From the NCBI GenBank assembly GCA_016297415.1, contig JAEDGQ010000027.1, forward strand, positions 1-21,727: 21,727 nt of DNA. The letters run 5' to 3'. Origin of the DNA: Treponema sp. GTDB lineage: Bacteria; Spirochaetota; Spirochaetia; Treponematales; Treponemataceae. Below the pieces are notes generated by a model. That model saw only the letters and a program-made list of their open reading frames with translations, was not told where the DNA came from and ran no database searches. The number at the start of each line of letters is the position of its first letter. Within the stretch, counting starts at the first letter, position 1. The position numbers were made by a program, and so were the translations under genes. Shown here one piece after another: positions 7,038 through 13,525 of the stretch.

Positions 7038-7781
7038 TTGAAATCATATGCATTCGCTTTACAGAAAGGCGGTACAGGCAAAACATCTGTGTCTGTTGCC
7101 CTTGCTGTAGAAATGGCCTCAAAAGGCAAACGGGTTGTTTATATCGACTGCGACCCACAGGGAAATTCCAGTTCCTGGCTTCTCAATGACTTTAATCATG
7201 AACTGGCAGATATCCTCTACGAAAAAACAGAAATTCTGGACTGTGTATTTACATCCGGAATGGAAAACCTTTATGTCATTCCAACTTTTGGCGTAGGCGG
7301 AGAATTAAAAAACTGGGCTAAAAAAGAAACCTACCCTTTTATTTTCAGAGACAAAATTCTGCCACAGCTTGAAAACTACTTTGATTACTGTATTTTCGAT
7401 ACTTCACCTGCTTTTGACGAATTTGAAAAATCAGTTTTCATCGGCTGTACAGAGGTAGTTCCTGTTCTTAAGCTGGACGAATTTTCAAAAGACGGATGGC
7501 AGATCTTTACAAAGAACCTGGCTCAAATCAAAAAACAGTACAATGTCAGCCCTGTCTACAAAAAAATCATCTTGAACCAGCAGGATAAACGTCTTTCAAA
7601 TCAGGCTGCATATCTGGAGGCTTACAACAATTCAGGTACAGACTTTGAATTTATCGTAATTCCAAAGGATCCTGCATTTGAAAAATGTCAGAGCCTTCAC
7701 ATATCAGTACAAAACAAGAAAGTAAGGGCAAAAAAAGAAACTTTAGATGCAATTACAGAACTGGCAGAGAGGTTAATGTAA
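7038..7781 (+). CDS. parA: ParA-type partition ATPase
   Basis: A 247-residue deviant Walker A ATPase of the ParA/MinD/Soj superfamily. The P-loop is KGGTGKTS (residues 10-17) with the signature lysine K10 and the catalytic lysine K15. The switch I / A' motif is VVYIDCDPQGNSSS, and the Walker B region is YCIFDTSPAFDE. It lacks an N-terminal DNA-binding extension, as in small type Ib ParA proteins, whose operator is then bound by the partner. The start is a TTG at 7038, seven bases after the purine-rich GGGAGGG; the P-loop then begins at residue 10, as expected. The next ATG at 7048 is out of frame. The stop is followed after one base by the partner gene. Expected role: ATP-driven positioning of the replicon. 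Confidence 0.92.
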   Translation: MKSYAFALQKGGTGKTSVSVALAVEMASKGKRVVYIDCDPQGNSSSWLLNDFNHELADILYEKTEILDCVFTSGMENLYVIPTFGVGGELKNWAKKETYPFIFRDKILPQLENYFDYCIFDTSPAFDEFEKSVFIGCTEVVPVLKLDEFSKDGWQIFTKNLAQIKKQYNVSPVYKKIILNQQDKRLSNQAAYLEAYNNSGTDFEFIVIPKDPAFEKCQSLHISVQNKKVRAKKETLDAITELAERLM

Positions 7782-7782
7782 A

Positions 7783-8181
7783 ATGGTACACGAAAAAAAT
7801 ATTTCACTGGCAGAACAGATTAAACAGCAGGCTGCAGCAAGCGTACAGCAGGCAGCTGCAGTAGCTGAAAATACAATGAAAGATCATTCGGAAGCCCCTG
7901 CACAGGAACCTGAAAAAGTAAATCTGTCACCGGCATCTTCAGTTTCATTCACTCAAACTGTTACCCCATCAGAATCAGAAAAAGAAGAAACTCCATCTAA
8001 AAAAAGAGTTCTTATCGGCGTATATGTAACTCCAGATGAACAGGCAGAACTGCGTCAGATGTTCTGTGCAAACGGGTTTGCCCTTTCAAAAGCATATCGT
8101 TCTGCCATGACTTATCTCCGTCAGGATATAGAGCTTGGAAAAGCCTATATAACCAAAAATGGCGAGATTTTAAGGAAATAA
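7783..8181 (+). CDS. Probable centromere-binding partner of ParA (RHH-like)
   Basis: A 132-residue protein starting one base after the parA stop, so surely co-translated. Residues 1-72 are low-complexity and polar (Ala/Gln/Glu/Ser-rich) and look disordered, as in partners that stimulate ParA through a flexible N-terminus. Residues 75-82 (RVLIGVYV) read as a beta strand, followed by helix 84-95 and helix 100-116: the beta-alpha-alpha order of a ribbon-helix-helix domain, the fold used by ParG/Omega-type centromere proteins. This is fold inference from pattern only, with no family match recalled. A perfect copy of the 18-mer iteron forms codons 56-61 (FTQTVT). An alternative is an unrelated regulator. 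The function as ParB analogue rests mainly on gene order. Confidence 0.65.
   Translation: MVHEKNISLAEQIKQQAAASVQQAAAVAENTMKDHSEAPAQEPEKVNLSPASSVSFTQTVTPSESEKEETPSKKRVLIGVYVTPDEQAELRQMFCANGFALSKAYRSAMTYLRQDIELGKAYITKNGEILRK
7948..7965 (+). repeat. 18-mer iteron inside the ParA-partner gene
   Basis: TTCACTCAAACTGTTACC is a perfect match to the array consensus, embedded in frame in the coding sequence (Phe-Thr-Gln-Thr-Val-Thr, residues 56-61) within the protein's disordered linker. Same orientation as the main array. Confidence 0.8.
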
Positions 8182-8204
8182 CACTAAAAAGTTTAAAAAA
8201 TCGA

Positions 8205-8242
8205 TTTACGGCCCGTTTTTGAGCGTCTGAGGGCATTTTTTT
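8205..8242 (+). terminator. ACGGnCCGT box and terminator-like hairpin before repA
   Basis: TTTACGGCCCGTTT is the second copy of the box at 6741. GCCC (8211-8214) can pair with GGGC (8231-8234), followed by A and seven T (8236-8242), giving a short-stem terminator or attenuator. ACGGCC (8208-8213) can instead pair with GGCCGT (8251-8256), which would preclude the terminator stem. The two exclusive structures suggest an attenuation-type control in the repA leader. Confidence 0.45.
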
Positions 8243-8266
8243 GCAGTTGTGGCCGTACCGTTTTTA

Positions 8267-8281
8267 ATCCCTGGGAGGGAT
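8267..8281 (+). promoter_or_regulatory. Hairpin sequestering the repA Shine-Dalgarno
   Basis: ATCCCT (8267-8272) and AGGGAT (8276-8281) form a perfect 6-bp stem with a GGG loop. The right arm is the repA ribosome binding site, and the ATG follows at 8284. parA has a similar GGGAGGGATA before its start but no matching ATCCCT, so the sequestering arm is specific to repA. Confidence 0.55.
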
Positions 8282-8283
8282 AA

Positions 8284-9285
8284 ATGAAAAAAAATACAGA
8301 AAAAACTGAACTTATGGCAGTAGACAAGTCTGTTGTGGAGCTTTTTCAGGAAGAAGAACTTCGTAATAACAGCCAGAAAAAGTCTCTGTCATATATACCA
8401 AGTTTTTTTACAACAGCATCTCTGCCATTTAAGAATATTCATAAACCCTTGTTCATAAGAAAGGGTAGTAATGGGGTTACTCTTATCCTTCAGAGTCCTA
8501 TTACTGTTCCTTTCGGAAAGTACGGTCGTCTGTTGTTAACTGTACTTTGCAGTCACGCCGTTTTATCTGCGGAAAAAGATGTTCCTGTAACTATCAGTTA
8601 CAACACTCTTGCAGATCTGTTAAAAGAACTTCAGCTTCCGAAACAGCGTGGTACAGAAGTTCGTGAACAGCTTCAGTACTTTTCAAATGCACAGTTTATG
8701 TTTGAACAGAAGGTAAAAAGTTCTCAGGCTGGTTATCTTTTCAAAGATTTGTATGCAGACGGAGATTATCCAAAAGAAGATGTTCAGGTTACAACATACA
8801 GAACTGCAAACATTCGTTTTACAAATGGAGTTCAGTTTGAAGAAATTGAAGACGGTTCCGGAGAAAACAAATACGGTCATTTCAAAATTTATCTTTCTGC
8901 TGAATTTGCAAGCTTTTGTCAGGCTCATGCTGTTCCAATTGATTACACTGCCTACAAGGAGATTAATTCTCCTGTAGGAAAAGATTTATACGCATGGCTT
9001 GTATACAGAAATAACGGTATTAAAGCTGATGATCCTCCTTTTATCCCAAGACAAAAACTTGTTGAACAGTTTATGCCTGTTGCTGAAAATTCTGCATCTC
9101 ATGCAAAAATTGAAAGTAACAATTACAACAAAATTATTTCTTTAATCAGAGAAATTAAAGAAAAGTACTATCCTGAATTAAGAGTAGGTATTGATCCTCA
9201 GGGTGCAGGAATTACGTTATACAAAAGTCCAACTCCTGTCCTTCAGAATGATACAAGATATGCTTTAATTACTGCTGAGATTTAA
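8284..9285 (+). CDS. repA: RepA_C-like plasmid replication initiator
   Basis: A 333-residue protein resembling the plasmid RepA_C family of replication initiators. Family-type signatures are PFGKYGRLLLTVLCSHAV (residues 76-93), corresponding to the P-x-G-x-x-x-RLLL-x-x-L block, and PVGKDLYAWLVYR (230-242), corresponding to the S-P-x-x-x-D-x-YAWL-x-YR block. Residues 1-45 are a variable polar head. It should bind the iterons, open the origin and recruit the host helicase. It follows the partition pair by 102 bp and is followed at once by the iteron array and a DnaA box, the usual initiator-origin layout. Translation is probably limited by the hairpin over its ribosome site. No frameshift or stop interrupts it, so the gene appears intact. 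Recognition is from memory of motif patterns, not a search. Confidence 0.82.
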   Translation: MKKNTEKTELMAVDKSVVELFQEEELRNNSQKKSLSYIPSFFTTASLPFKNIHKPLFIRKGSNGVTLILQSPITVPFGKYGRLLLTVLCSHAVLSAEKDVPVTISYNTLADLLKELQLPKQRGTEVREQLQYFSNAQFMFEQKVKSSQAGYLFKDLYADGDYPKEDVQVTTYRTANIRFTNGVQFEEIEDGSGENKYGHFKIYLSAEFASFCQAHAVPIDYTAYKEINSPVGKDLYAWLVYRNNGIKADDPPFIPRQKLVEQFMPVAENSASHAKIESNNYNKIISLIREIKEKYYPELRVGIDPQGAGITLYKSPTPVLQNDTRYALITAEI

Positions 9286-9295
9286 AAAGAGTAGA

Positions 9296-9313
9296 GGTAA
9301 CAGAATGGGTGAA
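9296..9313 (-). repeat. Inverted degenerate iteron just after repA
   Basis: GGTAACAGAATGGGTGAA is the reverse complement of the iteron consensus (GGTAACAGTTTGAGTGAA) with three mismatches. It begins 11 bp after the repA stop codon and is the only inverted copy I found near the array. Confidence 0.5.
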
Positions 9314-9341
9314 TTTTTGAGAGAATTCCACAGAATTCACA

Positions 9342-9390
9342 GTATTATTATTAGTTATATAAATTTATTAGTTAATTATTAGATAATATA
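9342..9390 (+). other. AT-rich probable DNA unwinding element
   Basis: Almost pure A/T with three direct 10-mers: TTATTAGTTA at 9348-9357 and 9365-9374, and TTATTAGATA at 9376-9385. AT-rich short repeats next to iterons are where iteron plasmids open their duplex. Confidence 0.55.
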
Positions 9391-9397
9391 GTAGAAA

Positions 9398-10125
9398 ACA
9401 CTCAAACTGTTACCTTTATTCACTCAAACTGGACTGAGTAAAATTCGGGAAATCTGATATTTTTATATATTATAAAGAAATACGTGAAAATTTGATGATT
9501 TCTTTTGTTTCATTCAAACTGTTACTGAAATTTTAGTTATCCACAGCGGTTTTGTTAATATTTTCACTTAAACTGTTACGGTTTTTCTTATTTTTTTCAA
9601 TAAAAACTGCCAGTCATAAAAAATAGCCTGTAATTTACGAAACATCAGGTTTCTTCTATATAATTCACTCAATTTGTTACCCTTAAACAATAGTTTTTTA
9701 TAAAGCCTTTTTTTATGTTCACTTAAATTGTTACCTTTATCTTTTTTTTATAGCCAAATCATTCCAGAAGTTTTTGTCTTTTTATATTTATTCACTCAAA
9801 CTGTTACCTTTAAGATTCGTTTATTCATTTAAACTGTTACCATATTGGTAAAATTCGTGAAATTTACGCTATATGTAGTGTTTTTTCCGTTTTTGAGAAA
9901 AGTAGTGAGATTTTCATTTTGATATTCACTTAAACTGTTACCTTTTTGGCCTGATTTTCGGGGTTTTGAAATTCTATGCAAAAAAACTGAAATTTATGTT
10001 CATTCAAATTGTTACCTTTCAGCAGATGGTTCACTCAAAGTGTTACACCCATATTTACTTAAACTGTTACCCTTAGGAAAGAATTCATTCAAAGTGTTAC
10101 TTCTTGGTTCACTTAAATTGTTACC
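9398..10125 (+). repeat. Iteron array: 14 direct 18-mers
   Basis: Consensus TTCAYTYAAAYTGTTACC, all on the plus strand, irregularly spaced. Copies start at 9398, 9419 (degenerate second half), 9509, 9563, 9664, 9718, 9791, 9824, 9925, 9999, 10030, 10054, 10084 and 10108. Variation is confined mainly to three pyrimidine positions (C/T at 5 and 7; C/T/G at 11), while the TGTTAC core is nearly invariant. Spacers are unrelated to each other, so this is not a CRISPR or simple tandem array. Spacing tightens towards the right end (24-31 bp between the last five). This pattern fits protein-binding iterons for the adjacent RepA. Confidence 0.85.
9537..9545 (+). promoter_or_regulatory. DnaA box
   Basis: TTATCCACA, a perfect consensus DnaA binding site, lies between the iterons at 9509 and 9563. 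Only one perfect box was found by eye in the region. Confidence 0.65.
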
Positions 10126-10155
10126 TTCATATTTTTGTATAAAAAATCTAAATTG

Positions 10156-10184
10156 TTGACTTAAATACCCTATGGGGGTATATT
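10156..10184 (+). promoter_or_regulatory. csoR-copA promoter with embedded CsoR operator
   Basis: TTGACT (-35, 10156-10161) and TATATT (-10, 10179-10184) are 17 bp apart. The spacer and -10 edge hold ATACCCTATGGGGGTAT (10165-10181), a textbook CsoR-type operator with dyad ATACCC/GGGTAT. Apo-repressor bound here would block RNA polymerase; copper binding should release it. The last iteron ends 30 bp upstream. Confidence 0.88.
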
Positions 10185-10203
10185 CCTTAAAGGAGAATAA
10201 ATA

Positions 10204-10497
10204 ATGTCCGATTGTTGTACACGAAAAAAAGAAAGGTCCGAAGAAGAAAAAAAACTGCTTGAAAACAGACTGAATCGAATAGAAGGTCAGATTAAAGGTA
10301 TAAAAAATATGCTGCAGAATGATACCTATTGTCCTGAAATCCTTGTGCAGGTTAGTGCTGTAAATGCAGCTTTAAACGCATTCAATAGAGAACTTTTATC
10401 TGAACATCTTCATTCATGTGTGGTTACTGATATTCAGAACGGAAATGCAGAAGCAGTTGAAGAGTTTACTGTTCTTTTGAAAAAACTTCTGAAGTAG
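10204..10497 (+). CDS. csoR: CsoR-type copper-sensing repressor
   Basis: A 97-residue all-helical repressor of the CsoR/RcnR (DUF156) family. The NRLNRIEGQIKGIKNML segment (21-37) is the first DNA-contacting helix. The Cu(I) ligands of the family are present as C43, H68 and C72 (x-H-C-C-type spacing: C43 in YCPEIL, HLHSC at 68-72). The extra N-terminal C4-C5 pair is unusual and might add a metal site. It has a good Shine-Dalgarno (AAAGGAG) and its own operator directly upstream, so it is autoregulated. It is followed after 18 bp by copA. The operator type and the Cu ATPase next door both support copper rather than nickel or sulfide sensing. Confidence 0.93.
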   Translation: MSDCCTRKKERSEEEKKLLENRLNRIEGQIKGIKNMLQNDTYCPEILVQVSAVNAALNAFNRELLSEHLHSCVVTDIQNGNAEAVEEFTVLLKKLLK

Positions 10498-10515
10498 GGC
10501 AAGAGAGCAGGGAAT

Positions 10516-13014
10516 ATGAAAAAATTTAATGTAACAGGAATGAGTTGTGCAGCCTGCTCAGCAAGAGTTGAAAAAGCTGTAAAAAATGTTGCAGGAGTAA
10601 AATCCTGCAGCGTCAGTCTTTTGACAAATTCAATGGGAGTAGAAGGTTCTGCTTCTGATGATGAAATTATAAAAGCAGTAGAAGAGGCTGGTTACGGTGC
10701 TTCTTCTGCAGAATCGAAAAGTGAAAAAAAAGAAAAGAATAATTTGAATACAGATGATGAAACAAAGAAAATTCTGACTCGTTTAATCTGGTCTGTAATT
10801 CTGGTTCTTGTACTTATGTATGCAGGAATGGGACACAGCATGTGGGGATTTCCGCTTCCCCCATTTTTTGAAGGAAATTTTCTGGCTGTAGCAATTGTTC
10901 AGATGTTGATTTCCGGCCTGGTTCTTGTTATAAATCAGAAATTTTTTATTAGCGGAATAAAAGGATTCATTCACAGAGCACCAAATATGGATACCCTTGT
11001 TGCATTGGGATCAGGTGTATCTTTTGGATGGAGTGTATGGGTTCTCTTAAAAATGACCTGTTGTACTGGAGATGCTGAACAGCTGATGAAACTTGCAGAT
11101 GATTTATATTTTGAATCTGCAGCTATGATTCTTGCCCTCATAACTGTAGGCAAAACACTTGAAGCAAAATCTAAAGGTAAAACTACAAATGCCTTAAAAG
11201 CTTTGATGAACCTTTCTCCAGAAACAGCTGTTGTAATCATAAATGGAGAAGAAAAAATAATTGCAGCAGACGAAGTTAAGGCTGGTGATATTTTTGTAGT
11301 AAAACCTGGTTCTCAGATTCCTGCAGACGGGGTTGTTGTTGAAGGTGATAGTGCGGTAAATGAAGCAGCACTTACAGGAGAAAGCATTCCTGCAGATAAA
11401 GTTGAAGGCAGCAGAGTAAGTGCCGGAACAATGAATCAGTCTGGCTTCTTAAAGTGCAGGGCTGAAAAATCTGGAAATGATACAATGCTTGCTCAAATAA
11501 TTCAGATGGTAAGTGATGCGGCGGCAACAAAAGCGCCAATTGCGAAGATTGCAGATAAAGTTTCGGGTGTTTTTGTGCCTTCGGTAATTTGTATTGCAAT
11601 AATTACTGCTGTTGTATGGCTTGTTTTAGGTCAGTCTGCAGGATTTGCACTGGCAAGGGGAATTTCTGTTCTTGTTATCAGCTGTCCTTGTGCTTTGGGG
11701 CTTGCTACACCAGTTGCAATTATGGTTGGCAGCGGGGTAGGGGCAAGAAACGGAATTCTTTTTAAGACTGCAGAAAGCCTTGAAACTGCGGGAAAAACCA
11801 AAATTGTAGTTGTTGATAAAACAGGAACAGTAACTGAAGGTAAACCTGTTGTTTCTGAAATTGTAACAGCAGATGGCATAACGGAAGATATGCTGCTTCA
11901 GCTTGCCCTGGATGTGGAAAAAAAATCAGAACATCCCTTATCAAAAGCAATTGTCGAAGCTGCAGAAGGAAAAAATCTTTCAGCAGCAGAGGTTAAGGAT
12001 TTTTTAGCTGAAACCGGTAAAGGTGTAAGAGCCGTAGACACAGAAGGTGTTGTTATTGCCGGTGGAAATATTTCTTATATCAGGTCATTTGTAAATATTA
12101 CAGAAGAAGATGGTAAAAAGATTTTAGAAGGTGCTGAAAAAGCAAAAACACCTGTTCTGTTCTGTAAAAATGATAAATTTTATGGTGTCTTATATATAGA
12201 AGATAAAATAAAGGATGATTCTGCGGAAGCAATTAATCAGTTGAAAAACCTTGGTCTTAGAATTGTAATGCTTACAGGTGATAATGAAAAAACAGCTCAG
12301 GCTGTAGCTCAGAAAGCTGGTATTGAAGAAGTTATTGCGGGAGTTCTTCCTGATCAGAAAGAAAAAGTAATTGCGGATTTAAAAAAACAGGGAATGGTTT
12401 TGATGGCTGGGGACGGGATTAATGATGCACCGGCTTTAACAGCTGCTGACTCAGGTATGGCAATGGTGAGCGGTACCGATGTTGCAATTGATGCAGCTGA
12501 TGTTGTTTTAATGAACAGCAGTTTAAGTGATGTGGCAGCCGCTGTAAAATTAAGCCGTAAAACTGTTACAAACATTAAGGAAAATCTTTTCTGGGCATTT
12601 ATATATAATGTGATTGGAATTCCTCTGGCAGCTGGTGTATTCATTTATTTGACTGGCTGGGAACTTAAACCAGTTTATGGTGCTGCAGCCATGAGTATTT
12701 CCAGTTTCTGTGTTGTAACTAATGCACTGAGATTAAATTTTATTAGATTTGGAAAACAGCTTAAACCTGCTGTTAATAAAGAAAACAAACAAAAGGAGTT
12801 TTATATGGAAAAAACAATCCAAATTGAAGGCATGATGTGTGAACATTGTGAAGCTCATGTTAAAAAAGCTCTTGAAGCTTTAGCTGGTGTTGAAACAGCA
12901 GTTCCAAGCCATAAAAAAGGAACAGCCGTTGTTTCTCTTAAGTCAGATGTATCCGCAGAACAGTTAACAAAAGCTGTTGAAGAAGCCGGATATAAAGTTA
13001 TTGGAATTGAATAA
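10516..13014 (+). CDS. copA: Cu(I)-exporting P1B ATPase fused to a CopZ-like domain
   Basis: An 832-residue P1B-1 ATPase that pumps Cu(I) out of the cytoplasm. It starts with a heavy-metal-associated domain (GMSCAACSARVEKA, C11 and C14). The transmembrane CPC is C390-P-C392, the phosphorylated DKTGT has D434, and SEHPLSKA, GDGINDAPAL and the late YN and MSISS signatures of copper pumps follow. Normal CopA proteins end soon after the NALRLNFIRF segment. Here the frame runs on through a short Lys/Asn-rich linker into a second metal-binding domain (residues 764-832; GMMCEHCEAHVKKAL, CEHC). That tail looks like a whole CopZ chaperone and is preceded by a ribosome site and ATG in frame (see the nested entry). 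The operon order is csoR-copA-NifX-like. Confidence 0.95.
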   Translation: MKKFNVTGMSCAACSARVEKAVKNVAGVKSCSVSLLTNSMGVEGSASDDEIIKAVEEAGYGASSAESKSEKKEKNNLNTDDETKKILTRLIWSVILVLVLMYAGMGHSMWGFPLPPFFEGNFLAVAIVQMLISGLVLVINQKFFISGIKGFIHRAPNMDTLVALGSGVSFGWSVWVLLKMTCCTGDAEQLMKLADDLYFESAAMILALITVGKTLEAKSKGKTTNALKALMNLSPETAVVIINGEEKIIAADEVKAGDIFVVKPGSQIPADGVVVEGDSAVNEAALTGESIPADKVEGSRVSAGTMNQSGFLKCRAEKSGNDTMLAQIIQMVSDAAATKAPIAKIADKVSGVFVPSVICIAIITAVVWLVLGQSAGFALARGISVLVISCPCALGLATPVAIMVGSGVGARNGILFKTAESLETAGKTKIVVVDKTGTVTEGKPVVSEIVTADGITEDMLLQLALDVEKKSEHPLSKAIVEAAEGKNLSAAEVKDFLAETGKGVRAVDTEGVVIAGGNISYIRSFVNITEEDGKKILEGAEKAKTPVLFCKNDKFYGVLYIEDKIKDDSAEAINQLKNLGLRIVMLTGDNEKTAQAVAQKAGIEEVIAGVLPDQKEKVIADLKKQGMVLMAGDGINDAPALTAADSGMAMVSGTDVAIDAADVVLMNSSLSDVAAAVKLSRKTVTNIKENLFWAFIYNVIGIPLAAGVFIYLTGWELKPVYGAAAMSISSFCVVTNALRLNFIRFGKQLKPAVNKENKQKEFYMEKTIQIEGMMCEHCEAHVKKALEALAGVETAVPSHKKGTAVVSLKSDVSAEQLTKAVEEAGYKVIGIE
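12805..13014 (+). CDS. copZ: Nested CopZ-like copper chaperone from an internal start
   Basis: An in-frame ATG at 12805-12807 inside copA is preceded by AAAAGGAG (12791-12798) at a spacing of 6 nt. Translation from it would give a free 69-residue protein beginning MEKTIQIEGMMCEHCEAH, with the full beta-alpha-beta ferredoxin-like copper chaperone sequence and the CxxC ligands (here CEHC). The linker codons just before it (ending QKEFY) look like a former intergenic spacer now read through. Either both the fused and the free forms are made, or copA lost its stop codon and the free form is the ancestral one. A single base error in the sequence could also create the fusion. Confidence 0.6.
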   Translation: MEKTIQIEGMMCEHCEAHVKKALEALAGVETAVPSHKKGTAVVSLKSDVSAEQLTKAVEEAGYKVIGIE

Positions 13015-13026
13015 AAGGATTAAAAA

Positions 13027-13386
13027 ATGAAAATCGCAGCAACATACGATAAGGAATCAAATACAATTTTTCAGCATTTTGGTAAAACCCAGAATTTTAA
13101 GATTTATGAAATTGAAAATGGTAAAATTCTCAGTGCAGAAGTTATAGATAATGGTGGATTTGGACATCATGATCTTGCAACTTATCTTAAAAATCTTGGT
13201 GTTGAAACTTTAATTCTTGGAAACCGGGGGCAGGGGGCTATTGATGCCTTAAATAATGCCGGTATCAAGCAGATTCCAGGAGTTACCGGAAATCCAGACG
13301 AGGCTGCTGAAGCTTTCTTAAAAGGTACTTTGACTGGAAATCCAAATGCAGTTTGTGCTCATAAACACAATCATGTGCATAACTAA
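13027..13386 (+). CDS. NifX/NafY (dinitrogenase Fe-Mo cofactor)-type protein with His-rich tail
   Basis: A 119-residue protein of the NifX/NifB-C/NafY (Fe-Mo_nitro_C) family: MKIAATYDKESNTIFQHFG, then GFGHHDLATYLKNLGVETLILGNRGQGAIDAL, and a C-terminal tail CAHKHNHVHN rich in His with one Cys. Family members outside nitrogen fixation are common in anaerobes and probably bind metal clusters. It follows copA by 12 bp with an AAGGA site, so it is likely in the copper operon. The His/Cys tail suggests metal binding or copper buffering; that is inference. There are no nif genes here, so a role in nitrogenase is unlikely. Confidence 0.85.
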   Translation: MKIAATYDKESNTIFQHFGKTQNFKIYEIENGKILSAEVIDNGGFGHHDLATYLKNLGVETLILGNRGQGAIDALNNAGIKQIPGVTGNPDEAAEAFLKGTLTGNPNAVCAHKHNHVHN

Positions 13387-13399
13387 AAAATACTTATGA

Positions 13400-13520
13400 A
13401 TGGGAAATCTGCGGTAGCGATGGGAGGGGCTTGTTCAGAGCAGAATGCTCTGAATGGAGCGCTTCTGCGCGGAACCCCGGACGCAGCGACCCCACAACGA
13501 TTTATCGTTGTGGGGGACCG
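13400..13520 (+). repeat. GC-rich structured intergenic element, copy 3
   Basis: It has a complex fold: GGGG/CCCC outer pairing encloses TTCAGAGC/GCTCTGAA (13434-13441, 13447-13454) and GCGC/GCGC (13459-13462, 13467-13470). The ATGGAGCG and GCGGAACCC signature sits between, as in copy 2. It ends in a long hairpin listed separately. Confidence 0.6.
13490..13515. terminator. Strong hairpin at the end of the copper operon
   Basis: CCCCACAACGA (13490-13500) and TCGTTGTGGGG (13505-13515) form an 11-bp stem with a TTTA loop. It lies about 105 bp after the NifX-like stop and close to the end of the chemotaxis-receptor relic on the other strand, so it may act in either direction. Only a short T-run (CCTTTT) follows on the plus strand. 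Confidence 0.5.
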
Positions 13521-13525
13521 TCCTT

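Larger units (their letters stand above)
9286..10130 (+). other. Putative plasmid-type replication origin
   Basis: This long gene-free stretch holds, in order: an inverted degenerate 18-mer (9296-9313), an AT-rich segment with three 10-mers (9342-9390), 14 direct 18-mers (9398-10125) and a perfect DnaA box (9537-9545). I see no credible coding sequence in it. Initiator gene, melting region, DnaA site and iterons together match the general plan of theta-replicating iteron plasmids. Confidence 0.75.

Noticed and set aside
8586..8602. Perfect palindrome TGTAACT-ATC-AGTTACA inside repA.
   Set aside because: It is in coding sequence with no repeat elsewhere seen. It shares only GTTAC with the iterons, so it could be chance.
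9398..10125. CRISPR array.
   Set aside because: Repeats are 18 bp with variable positions, spacing runs from 21 to 101 bp, there are no cas genes, and one copy lies inside a gene.
12550..12575. AAAACTGTTACA in copA resembling half of an iteron.
   Set aside because: Only the core matches, and it encodes a conserved stretch of the ATPase.
13027..13386. A role in nitrogen fixation for the NifX-like protein.
   Set aside because: No nif genes are nearby, and its operon is a copper-efflux operon.
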